64,000 bases of DNA from Lycorma delicatula. Lineage: Eukaryota; Arthropoda; Insecta; Hemiptera; Fulgoridae. A program made the position numbers and the translations under genes. Within the stretch, counting starts at the first letter, position 1. Each line of letters starts with the position of its first letter. Positions 46,533 through 56,555 of this stretch are shown piece by piece. The notes under the pieces are model-generated. The model made no database searches. It had not been told where the DNA came from and was given only the letters and a program-made list of their open reading frames with translations. The stretch lies in contig NC_134455.1 in assembly GCF_047948215.1 (NCBI RefSeq), positions 158,454,575 to 158,518,574 of the forward strand, given 5' to 3'.

Positions 46533-48117
46533 ACGCCTCGAAATTGTGTAAATGATGTGGACGCCTTTTGTTATGTATGTGGTGAATTTACCATAAAATC
46601 AGATAGAAAAAAACATTACACCTTTAATTAAAAAAGCATATCATTTATACTTTCAGTGTAAAATTGGTGATCAGGATAAGACATGGATGGTTAAAAGGTA
46701 CATAGAAGGCTTTGCAATTTGGTGTACGTATGGTTTGGCGTGAACCAAAGGACCATGTAAGTGATTGTTACTTTTGTTTAATAAGTGTGTCTGGAATTTC
46801 TAAAAAATCTAAACATACTGTAATATATCCTTCACTGAAATCTGCAATCAGGCCTGTACCTCACAGTGAAATTATTCCAGTTCCTTAGCTACCTGTGAAT
46901 GAATGTTTCAAAAGCAGTGATGAAGAATTAGGCAGTACTGAAGAAGACAACAATAATTTGGATTTTGAATTATTTTCCAATAAGCCTCATCTTATATCAC
47001 AAGGTGAATTAAATGACTTGGTTAGGGATTTAAATTTGTCAAAAAACCAAGCTGAACTGTTAGGATCAAGACTGCAAGGTTGGAATTTACTTTAAAAAAA
47101 TACAGAAATTTCAGGCTTTTGAAGCCAACAAAAGAACTTTCTCAGTCCTTTATTGATGAAAATAATCTGGTTTATTGCACAAATATTGATGAGCTTATGT
47201 TGCACAACTTCATAAACTTGTGGATTGGCGCGTTTTCATAGATTTGTCCAAGTATAGTTTAAAAGTGGTTCTACTACCCAGTGGTAACAAATATCCTTCA
47301 ATACCAATCGCTTATGGTTTTAGTTTGAAAAAGACATATGACGTGATGAAAGACGTTCTTGAAAAAATAAATTAAAAAACATGGCTGGAACATATTTAGT
47401 GATTTGAAAGTTATAATTATTTTGTTAGGCATGCAATTAGACTATACTAAGTGCATGTGTTTTCTTTGCAAATGGGACAGCCAAGCTAGGGATAAACATT
47501 ACGTTACCAAAGAGTGAAAGAAACAAGACAACTTAACTCCAAATGGGAAAAATATTTTTCATGAGCCCTTAGTTAAACCCAAAAAAATATATTTACCCCC
47601 TTTCCATATAAAGCTAGGACTAATGAAAAATGTTGTAAAAGCAATGAAAAAGGAGAGTCCTTGATTTTTGTTCATCAAACAGAAATTTCCAAATGTAAGT
47701 GAAGGAACAATTAAATAAGGAATATTTTTTAGTCCTCAAATAAGAGAATTGGTCAAAGATGATGTATGTTAAATAATGTAGAAATGCTTGGCCTTCATTT
47801 AAAGACATTTGCAAAAATTTTCTTGGAAAACAAAATTCCAGCAATTACCATGATATTGTTAATCAACTTCTTACTTCATACAGAGCTATGGGATGTAATA
47901 TGTCTTTGAAAATACATTTCGTGTATTCACATCTGGATTTTTTCCCAGACAACCTCGGAGATGTAAATGACAAACACAGTGAACGTTACCAAGACATTTC
48001 GGTGATGGAAAGCCTCTATAAAGGGTAACTAACATGGTAGCCGATTACTATTGGACATTAATTCGGGATGTGCCCGAGACTATTTATAAAAGAAAAGCAT
48101 CAGCGAAATCATTCTAA
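46533..48117 (+). pseudogene. Copy C of the uncharacterised Cys-rich family, full length but broken
   Basis: An intronless copy of about 530 codons, function unknown. It starts at ACG (probably a lost ATG, 46533) with PRNCVNDVDAFCYVCGEFTI. Next come VWREPKDHVSDCYFCLISVS (46734), SKHTVIYPSLKSAIRPVPHS, a stop at 46887, an acidic linker and ELNDLVRDLNLSKNQAELLG (47013). Later landmarks are FIDLSKYSLKVVLLPSGNKY (47240), SDLKVIIILLGMQ with CFLCKWDSQARDKHY (47402-47500), PPFHIKLGLMKNVVKAMKKE (47595), NDKHSERYQD (47970), and ADYYWTLIRDVPETIYKRKA to the stop at 48117. The acidic residues in FID, (G/S)DLK and HSERYQD are spaced like a DDE triad, hinting at a transposase-like origin. That is inference. 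Several frameshifts and stops make it inactive. Confidence 0.75.
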
Positions 48118-48352
48118 CACATGTATGGCCGTAGAAAATTATAAATTTTACAGGTTTTAACTATTTTTCCCTTAATTTTTTTTAAGCATAATTTATCTGA
48201 AACTAAGGGTGATAGAAAAATTATATTTATAGATCTGTAATGTATGCAAAAAAGTAATTCAAAAATGGTATCACAGTTACAGAAACATTAAAAAAAACTT
48301 CTTTTTTTTCAATCAGTGTTATCAGTATGTTCTTTTTGCATGTATAGAAAAT

Positions 48353-48720
48353 TTACGGTTGGTTATACTGATATATCATATCACAATCTTTACAATGTAA
48401 ACTACATACTCCTTGTTTATTAAAGTTAGAATCATTATTATTCAATGTTTTATTATAATTATTATTAATATGTTTAACTAATTTTTTATTTGTTGTATAA
48501 ACTGATGTTAAGTTTTTGCAAACTTTGCAATTTTTTTGACTATGGTTAATATTCATTATATAGAAATTTTTTTCAGTTTTTTCAGGCAATAATTTTATCT
48601 TGTTTATTATGTTTATTTTATTATTTATTCTTTTATATAATTTATTTGTTGTATTTATATTATATCCATTTGTATGAACAATGTTTTTTAGTTATTTCAA
48701 TTTACTTGTTTGGAGAAACT
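48353..48720 (-). pseudogene. Penelope-like element fragment, GIY-YIG entry region
   Basis: Minus-strand frame from 48589: NFYIMNINHSQKNCKVCKNL, a linker, NNDSNFNKQGVCSLHCKDCD and MIYQ, then unrelated sequence and a stop at 48353. In Penelope-like elements GVYxLxCKDCxKxYIGQT marks entry to the GIY-YIG nuclease; this copy breaks immediately before the catalytic YIGQT. The reverse transcriptase part upstream (48590-48720) is too decayed to read with confidence. Confidence 0.55.
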
Positions 48721-48789
48721 TTATCATGTTTTAAATAATTTATGGCTCTATATAAAAGTGCATTAAAAACAGCCATCCTTCTACTGGCT

Positions 48790-50335
48790 TGATAGGCCAA
48801 ATATCTTTACAAAAACAGTAAATTCAGTAGCATTTCAATGATTCTAGTTCTCATACAAATGAATCTAAAATTATTAAACCTGTCAAACAACCAATTCTGA
48901 GGAAAAGTAGATTTCTTGAAGTTCATGACACTGATTTTGTATCAAGCACTTATTTATCTGATGAAATAAATTGTTTAAATACACCTTATGAATTTTTCAG
49001 TTATTTTTTTGATAATGAAATCATAGAAACATTTCTCAACATAGCTCATTGTGCAGTACACAAAAAACACCTGTAAAACCAGTCAAAATTACACCCAATA
49101 AGATAAAAACATTTGTTGGCATAACTACAAATTTTACCTGTATTAAAAATGTTAGATACTGTTAGCATCCACTAATTGGTAATACCATTAGTTCAAGAGG
49201 CAATTGTTAATAGTTTTAAAACTATAAGGTGTTATATTTATTTAAATGACAATAATAAAATAGTTCCTCAAGGGCAGCCTGGTCTTGACAAACTATTTAA
49301 GTTAAGACTAATGCTTGAACACCTTTTGGAAAAGTTTTCTACAGTTCCTGTAGAAGAATCTTTGTAAATTGATGAACAAATGTGCCCCACTAATGCACAT
49401 CATCATACAAAACAATATTTACGAAATAAGCCTCATTAATATGGGTCCAAGTTATTTGTACTGAGCAGTGTATCTGGTTTTTGGGTGCTAATAGCAATGT
49501 TGTAGTGAGACTGGCAAGAATAATCTCAAAAAAATAAAAATCATAAACTTTACCGCAATAACTTTTACATATCAATTCCTTTTTTGGTCTATTTAAAAAA
49601 AGGGTATTCTATCCTTGGTCATGGTTGCATCATAATTGAATAACTAACTGCAAGCTTCCTTCAGATGAAGAACTAAAAAAAACAGCCAAGGGGAACTAGT
49701 GTTGAATTTGTTGGGAGCGTTGATGGAACTGAAGTCTCCAATTTATCTTGGTGAGACAACAAAGTTGTCATCATTTGTTGAAACCAACCTTTGAAGGATG
49801 TTGTGCATTATAATAGAAAAGGTACCTTGTCCAAATGTGATCATGATATATAAAAAACACATGGGTGGAGTGGTCTTAATGAACTGTTTAATTGAGAGAG
49901 GATGAATTGTGATGAGAACAAGAAAATGTTATCTTCAGTTGTTCTATCATATGATTGATGTAATTGATATAAATGCTTAGTTATTATACAGGAGAGTTTT
50001 AGAAAATAAAGGCACCATAGGAAACAAAAAGCCCTGTCATTATTTGCTTTCAGACTGGAAATAGCTGAAATATTATGTAAAACTGGTGTAAATACAATAC
50101 CAACTAGAGGTCATCCTAATTCCAGCAAAGAACTGTAAAAGAAAATATTAAAATCTTCAACTAATATAACAGCTGATGTTCATTTTGATAAATATGAACT
50201 CTGGCCTGAACATATCAAAAAACAAAAATGTAATATTCCAAATTTTAAAGGATTTACAAGAGTGAAGTGCACAAAGTGTTTAGTTTATTTACGTTTTAAT
50301 AACAAAAACAATTGTTTTATGAAATATCACACTGT
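48790..50335 (+). pseudogene. piggyBac-family transposase remnant
   Basis: piggyBac transposases excise precisely at TTAA sites. Landmarks in order: FFDNEIIETFLNIAHCAV-like sequence at about 49005; PVKPVKITPNKIKTFVGI at 49075-49125; LRLMLEHLLEKFSTVPVEES followed by LxIDEQMCP at 49305-49390; GANSNVVVRLARIISKK near 49485; CKLPSDEELKKTARGTSVEF and VGSVDGTEVSNLSW at 49648-49750; KTHGWSGLNELF near 49856; a Cys-rich tail with FTRVKCTKCLVYLRFNNKNN near 50260-50310. Stops and frameshifts occur throughout. I found no CCC-type terminal repeats with TTAA at its ends, so its borders are open. Confidence 0.75.
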
Positions 50336-50380
50336 TTAACATATTTAGGTTATTTATTTGTGAAGATAATGTAAAGTGAT

Positions 50381-50880
50381 TTTTTTTTTCCTCTACTCCC
50401 CTGGGCCAGACTTGATGGTATTACGCCACCCAGAGGAGTGTCCGTTACTCTAATTAGCCCTCTCCACCTACCGGCAATATACCGGCATGGCAGGTCGGGC
50501 TAACCGGTGGCTCTTTTGAGGTTTCTTTCATTTTTGTCCTTTTTGGCACCACACCATACCTCAATGCCGTGGTGTGGCCCAAGGATCTTTTGATATTTTT
50601 TTATTCCTACCAAACACACCCAAGGAGTCCTCAGCAGATCATTGAAACCAGCACACCTCAGCATGCTGGTTCTCACTGCTGAGGCTGTCCACCCCACCTA
50701 ACAAACTAGTACCCCATATTTCTTTCATCTATGTTCTTTTGCTTTAAAACTGTTCTTATGTAATCAGCAACCTTTTTCCATTTTACCTCACTATCAAGCA
50801 TATAGTCAACTGTTTCCTTCGGCGTTTTCCCTCTAATACCTGCATACTGCCTTAACTCCTGCCATTTGTGGCACAGTGTC
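50381..50880 (-). mobile_element. 3' end of an R1-clade-like LINE with poly-A tail
   Basis: On the minus strand the end of ORF2 reads KWQELRQYAGIRGKTPKETV then DYMLDSEVKWKKVADYIRTV and LKQKNIDERNMGY with a stop near 50703. A GC-rich 3' UTR of about 310 bp follows, ending in an A run (plus-strand T run at 50380-50390). The pattern LxxYxxxRGxTPxExxDxxL is typical of the R1-type ORF2 C-terminus. The rest of ORF2 is missing (5' truncation at about 50880). It is GC-richer than its surroundings, suggesting a relatively recent insertion. Confidence 0.7.
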
Positions 50881-51281
50881 AAATGGCTACAGTGTCAAGA
50901 CAAAACATTAATTAAAGTTTTCAGTCACTGTACACTTCAAATTGTATACAAAGTTTATTGACAGACTGTAATATTTTTTTAATTACTTTTGAATATGTAA
51001 ATTTTTTGTGTATAGAATTTAGTTTTGTACGACAATATACTTATTGCCACCATTGTGTAATTTGAATATAGTATGAAAATATTGTGCATAAATATCTTTG
51101 TTTAGATTATTAAAAGTAAATTGATTTAAATAATTTTTTAAAATTAATTTACCAGATTGTTATCTTTGTGTTTATAAGCAAGAGTAGATATAAAAATAAT
51201 GTTCAATATATATTTTTTTTATGTTAAGTGATATGCATGTTAAAAGCAAGTTTTTAATAGGGTTTTTAATGAAATATTAAA

Positions 51282-51480
51282 GTGCTCCAGTGGCCAGTTA
51301 ACTCCAAAGACTTAAACCGAATTCAAAATCTTTGGGCAACAGTCAAAAAACAACTCTCAGAAATGAAATTTATTGCAAAAAATTGACCTCATTAAAGCAA
51401 TAATATTAGTATGGTTTCATGATGAAGAAATAAAAAAAAAATGTGAAGTACACTTATTGAATTGATGCTAAATCATGTGA
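51282..51480 (+). pseudogene. Tc1-like transposase C-terminal fragment
   Basis: VLQWPVNSKDLNRIQNLWAT corresponds to the Tc1 WPxxSPDLNPIENLW motif. After one frameshift IDLIKAIILVWFHDEEIKKK and a short tail follow. It shares the DLIK(T/A)II(K/L)VW block with the minus-strand fragment at 44165-44632, so both descend from the same or sister families. No inverted repeats seen. Confidence 0.65.
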
Positions 51481-51890
51481 TATAAATGAACCAAAGGATT
51501 TCTTGCATTTGAAATAAAATAAAATAAGAATAAAAGTGATGAATGACTTTTTTCCAAATATTATATATTCTATGGTGTATATATATATATATACATACAT
51601 ATATATAAAAACCTGAAAAATGTTTAAATTTAATCCAAATAAGTTCATAAAAATAAATGTTATACTGATGTTACTGAATTATATATCAATATGATGTAAC
51701 AACACAGTCTAAAATTGGTAGCCTAGGATCCTATCATTTACATCTTTTTCAAACATGTTTGCTATTCCACTCTCCAACTCTGAGTACATTATTATACTTA
51801 AAAATAGACAAAACTGAAAGAGGGGTAGCCAGCATAGTGACACACTACTTACCCCCTTTCAGGAATCCTCATCCTCTTCTATCTCTGAGA
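51481..51890. other. AT-rich spacer
   Basis: Contains a (TA)n stretch at about 51578-51606. No gene recognised. Confidence 0.3.
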
Positions 51891-51892
51891 TA

Positions 51893-53145
51893 CAAGAGGT
51901 GCTCAAAACATTATCTACCTAGTGGTGTTGTAAGTTATGTATTGAGATGTGTTTGATAAGTATATGTAGTTCTTAATGTGTGTGTGCTATAACCTAACTG
52001 TGGTTGAATTTCTTTTACACGTGTTGATAAAGTAATCCTCCAAAGTTAGTAATCTGGCTGTGGCAATGGATTTGCAGAAATTGGAGCATTCATAAAGTTT
52101 CTCATCAAAGAAGGGAAATGCCCGAACGACATCCATAGCAGGATAGTGATAATGCACCTTCACAACACCAAATAAAATTCTGGTCTAAACAATTTAAGTG
52201 GGGCAGGAAATCCATCAAAGATGATTCCTGCAGCAGAAGACCTGTGGAAGCAACCACATCTAACATTTGCCAGAAAGTGGACAGATTGGTTACAGAAGAC
52301 AGGCATGTTAGGGTTGCAATACTCACTACAGAATGTGGGGGTCTGAAGGAACCATTATAACAATACTTCATGACCATTTACACATGACAAAAGTTAGTTC
52401 TCAATGAGTCCCATGAAACCTCGCATCACATCAGAAGCACTGTCATATGCAGTTGAGTGTAAAGAACTTGCAGCTGTGTGAAAGGAATCTTATGGATTTT
52501 TTCAGTAGGTTGGTGACTGGTGATGGAACATGGCTTCATTACTAGGTTCCTGAGACCAAACAAGAGTCCACGCAGGGGAAACACAAAAGATCCCCAACAC
52601 CCAGCCATCGGCTGAGAAGATCATGGCCACAATTTTTTGGGATAGTGAGAAAATTTTGTTGATTGAATACATGGAGCACAAGCGACTACAACTAGTAATA
52701 TCTATGCTGAGTATCTTCTGAAGCTATGGGTAGCAAAAAAGGAAAATTGGTGAGGGAAGCTAACCAAAAGTGTCTTGTCCTTTTGCATGACAATGATCCA
52801 GTTCACTCATCACACGTTGCAAAGCAAACTTTCAGGAGTGTGAATTTCAAGAACTTCCTCACCCTCTCTAGTTCAGAGCTGGCTCCCAGTGATTTTTTCC
52901 TGTTCAGAAACCTCAAGAAAAACTTCAGGATAGACCTTTTCACGACGATGATGAACTGAAAGCAGCTGTTTCAGTGTATTTTGAGGAGCATGATACAATT
53001 TATTTACTCTCGCATAACCTCTGTGCAGGCTAAATGGAACAAGTGTGTGGAAGTGCAAGGGGCCTATATTAAAAAATGAAAATTACACTATCTCTCCACC
53101 AACACTGTTTCTAAGGTAGGTAGATAACTTTTTCAGTGCCTCTTG
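51893..53145 (+). mobile_element. mariner-like element 2, 1,253 bp, with TIRs and TA duplication
   Basis: The terminal inverted repeats are CAAGAGGTGCTCAAAACATT, extending to TATCTACCTAG, on the left and CAAGAGGCACTGAAAAAGTT, extending to ATCTACCTACC, read inward from 53145. TA flanks both ends (51891-51892 and 53146-53147). Length and arrangement are those of a complete mariner. It carries the transposase remnant at 52072-53079. Confidence 0.9.
52072..53079 (+). pseudogene. mariner transposase, decayed
   Basis: The N-terminal HTH reads AEIGAFIKFLIKEGKCPNDI at about 52072. IMATIFWDSEKILLIEYMEH at 52620-52680 carries the first catalytic Asp (WDSE). LHDNDPVHSSHVAKQTFRSV at 52780 carries the second (HDN). 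ELAPSDFFLFRNLKKNFR at 52880-52930 carries the third (PSD). The C-terminal YFEEHDTIYLLSHNLC precedes the stop at 53077-53079. The three acidic positions are all present, but frameshifts and stops (for example at 52680-52800) destroy the frame. Confidence 0.85.
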
Positions 53146-53147
53146 TA

Positions 53148-53898
53148 GTTACCATAAATAAATAAAGATCTAAATACAGTTTTGAACTCTAAATTTATTA
53201 TTTTTGAAGAGTTAAAAATTTTGGGAGGGAAGAGATATATACCTGCCATTTAATTTTAATAAAATTAAAGTGCTATGAGCTCAGCTTCAAATTGTATATA
53301 AAAAGGGCACTGAAATTATTGAAAGTAATGAAATGTTTTTTATTATTATTTGTGATAATTGCAAATTATGCTCTACCAAACAAGAAGACAATGTCAGTCA
53401 TTTTTTAATAGGTTGCCAGTTATTGTCCAATTTTCACTTCAAATATCTAAATTATTATTTATTTTGTGAGAATAGTGTAATTAATCATTTGGAGTCTTGT
53501 TAAGCATATGAAATTTCATATCCTTTTTATTCTGCTTTTTGAAGCATTAAAAATTAAAAAAGTTATTGCAAGAGTATATTATTTGATTATTTCTTAATAA
53601 TTAGTTATTTAATCTGTTCAGTTATTAAAATTACTACAACTTTTTTTGTTTGAAAGATGAGAAAAAATGAGTAAAATAATGAATGAAAAGCAAATTGTAC
53701 ATTTGTAATTTTTCAGGGTAATTAATATTGGTACATAAAATGTATTTGTATTTGTAAATTTAATAATTTAGTTTTGTAGTCATCTTTATCAAAATATTTT
53801 TGTTTCTGTTTCAGTTTGTTTAACACTACTGTGTATGTTACAAAACTTTTTGCAATAAGAATAAACATTTTCTAAAAGCAACAGTTTTATTATTGGAA
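53148..53898. other. AT-rich intergenic sequence
   Basis: No gene recognised. Confidence 0.3.
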
Positions 53899-54050
53899 TG
53901 GAGATCAGCTACTCTGTTGATCTCCATGGTAGAATAATAGTGTGTCTTCCTTTCATCCAAAGGTTCTGAGTTTGAGTTCTAGTTAGGCATGACATTTATC
54001 ACATGCTACAAAATGTATTATCATCTATCATTAACTGTTATTGGACCCTG
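53899..54050 (+). mobile_element. Older SINE-related (tRNA-like head) copy
   Basis: TCTCCATGGTAGAATAATAG aligns with the A-box side and GGTTCTGAGTTTGAGTTCTA covers a degraded B box. GGCATGACATTTATCACATG then GCTACAAAA parallels GACATGGCATTTTTCACACA at 13399 in the intact SINE. More diverged and without visible target duplication. Confidence 0.5.
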
Positions 54051-54656
54051 TTGTTTCGGTATTAATAAATAAATTATTATATGAACCAAATGCATATAAA
54101 TATCCATTCATCTAAAAATTACACTGTTATAGTTTTATATCAATCAGTTTGTGTTCTGTGTTTTTTGCATTGCAGTTCAAGAAAAACTTCAATAAATAGT
54201 CCAGATGTTTGGCACCAATTTAAAAAAAAAGTATTTTGTATGTTCTTATTTACAGGAAATTATACTGAAGAAAACCAAATGTTACTCTCAAAGAAGTATT
54301 TGCTAAAAGAAAAAATACAATGCAACTTGTTATCAGTACAAATGGTGCAAAAGCTAAATCAAAATGTTGCAACTAACAGTTAAATACAAGGACCTTTGTT
54401 TTCATTACTGTGAAAGATAGTATACATAAAAACAGGTTTTATAAAAGAAGGATCATATGACTAGAATTTGTAACAAGTTGTAATAAATTAATCACAATTT
54501 AAAATGGTAATGATGAAAACTTATCATATCTGTCAAGAGAAGAAGAACAAGATGTGATATATTATGTATTATATATTGTATATATTTTTTAATAAATTTT
54601 ATTTTTTTCTATATATTAAACTAAAAGACAGCATGATATAAGATCATTGTAAAAAT
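54051..54656. other. AT-rich intergenic sequence
   Basis: Contains a 100-codon open frame (54081-54383, plus) without recognisable motif; I do not call it a gene. Confidence 0.3.
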
Positions 54657-54900
54657 ATAGGGTCTTCATAAAAGAATGGTGGGGTTTGAACATGGATTAA
54701 ATGAAAACAAAAATACTTACATTTGAAGTTGTTTATTTTTCAAATTTGTCATCTCAAATTTTTTTTACATTACAAATAAATTTCAATATGTGCACCATTA
54801 GTCACTCTGCAAATGTCCAATCGATATTTAGTTTCTGCCCTTACCCAAATTAACATATCTTCTGTTATGGTTATAATTGATTCAATTATCTTAAACGTAG
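54657..54900 (-). mobile_element. 3' end of a DDE transposon (C-terminal transposase plus terminal sequence)
   Basis: On the minus strand IIESIITITEDMLIWVRAET then KYRLDICRVTNGAHIEIYL runs to a stop near 54776. YRLDxCRxTxGAHIE is, from memory, a C-terminal signature of an insect transposase family that carries a DUF4817-type N-terminus. The terminus GGGTCTTCATAAAAGAATGG then TGGGGTTTG at 54659-54690 is the likely element end. Upstream transposase is missing. Confidence 0.5.
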
Positions 54901-55369
54901 GAAACACTTGACTGACACTAAGTTTAAAAAATCTGATGTGGACACGATATAACTTCCATCTACACTTATTAAATTACATATACACATTTTTTTCTGCACT
55001 TCATTTAACCTATTTTATTTAAAAGTGAGATACGATCCTCCAATTCTTTAATAAAATGGAGAGTTACACAATTGCTGAAATATTAGTTTTTATTAACATC
55101 AAATATTTATACAATTATTAATTCAACAATCTTACAAGAAATATTAGGATAGAATAAAAGTCCCTTTATTACACGTATTACAAGATCAGTATTATTCTTA
55201 TCTTTGTGAGTTGCTGATTAACAAAAGTTTCAGATTTCTGGTGTGTCGTATAAATAAAAGTTAATAATAATTAAACTATTCCTTTTAGTGAACTGTATAC
55301 TGGTTACAAATGTTAATTTCGACCTTACAGTGTAAAAATTCAATTGCTATTATTTGGTGAATAATCAAA
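54901..55369. other. AT-rich intergenic sequence
   Basis: Nothing recognised. Confidence 0.3.
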
Positions 55370-55625
55370 AATGAAAAAGAAACAATCATACAGGAAAAAG
55401 AAAGATAACATGAAGAAACAATCTCAAAAAAACAAGAAGAAGATGAATATGAAGAGGAAAAAATGTTAAGAACAAGGGAAGAATAAAAAAAAATTAAGAG
55501 AACATAATAAATATAAAAAGGAAGAAAATCTTAAAACCAAGGAAAGAATAAAAAGAATAAGAGATGATAAATATAAAGAGGAAGAAAATGTTAAAACCAA
55601 AGACAGAATAAAAAGGAAGAAAATA
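55370..55625 (+). repeat. Degenerate 57-bp tandem repeat coding a Lys/Glu-rich 19-residue unit
   Basis: Two clear units read NKYKKEENLKTKERIKRIRD and DKYKEEENVKTKDRIKRKK in one frame (about 55505-55622). A weaker upstream unit (DEYEEEKMLRTREE) is one frame off near 55445. Highly charged repeats of this sort begin some Helitron or other element ORFs, but no further coding sequence follows. Confidence 0.5.
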
Positions 55626-56555
55626 CATTTATACATTTATTATTAATAAATAAATATGTTTAAATTAAAAAGAAGGAGATGAAGTCAGATTCGAACCAAT
55701 GTGCACTTCCCTTGTAAGATTCAAGTATTTCATTAATTAAAATTTTATTTGGCCATAACTCTGGAACCAATGAAAAAACATACCACTTATGATATATTGT
55801 TGAAAAGCTCTCAATGAGAGTGTATTCCTGCAGTTCAAATCCAAATGTTTTGGGGGTTTTGGGCTTTTTTGGTTCAGTCGATTGGAATCAAAAGGGGAGG
55901 TGCACAATTAGATGTTACAACAGTTCTAAATCCAAAATTTCAACATTTTATGGCTAATCGTTTTTGAGTTATGCGAGTTATACATCATGCTAAAACTAGT
56001 CAAAATGGATATTTCAATTGAAATCTTAAAACCAAAATTTTTTACGATCACAATACTTCCTTTATTTCATACAAGGAAATAAAAAAGATCAGATGACTGT
56101 CTGATTTTTGAGATGGAGTTCGAGAAGGGGGTATTTTCTTGTTTTACTTTTTTTTAGGAAATAATATAACACCCCTATTGTAATAATAGTTTTTTTTGTA
56201 CAGTACATATTTCCTTAATTAAGTTATTGAAAAGAATTTTGATTTAAAAAAAAATTAAATATCTATTCCTAATTGAAATAATCATTATAGAAAAATTTAC
56301 TAATAACCAAATTACTATTAGTTGAAAAGGGCACAAATTAGATTTAGTGCCAATTAACTAATGTTTTCCATTATTTAATGTTACCAAATATCAGATACTA
56401 TAAACACAACGGTAGTAAGTAACCTAATGCAGATACCAGTTTAAGAATGATTAGTAATTCTAAAAAATAACAAACATCCATTGGTAGGCTTACAAAGGAA
56501 ATGAGGAGTGAAGTGGTTAACTTGTTGCTTTTTTCAGTGAGCTGAATATATACTA
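55626..56555. other. Unassigned sequence, probably a dispersed non-coding repeat in part
   Basis: 55665-56120 is less AT-rich and has ACTTCCCTTGTAAGATTCAA and TACTTCCTTTATTTCATACAAGGAA-type sequence, which gives an imperfect inverted pair around 450 bp apart. The rest is AT-rich. No coding sequence. Confidence 0.3.

Noticed and set aside
54081..54383. 100-codon open frame, plus strand
   Set aside because: No motif, no splice or promoter context, AT-driven composition; likely chance.
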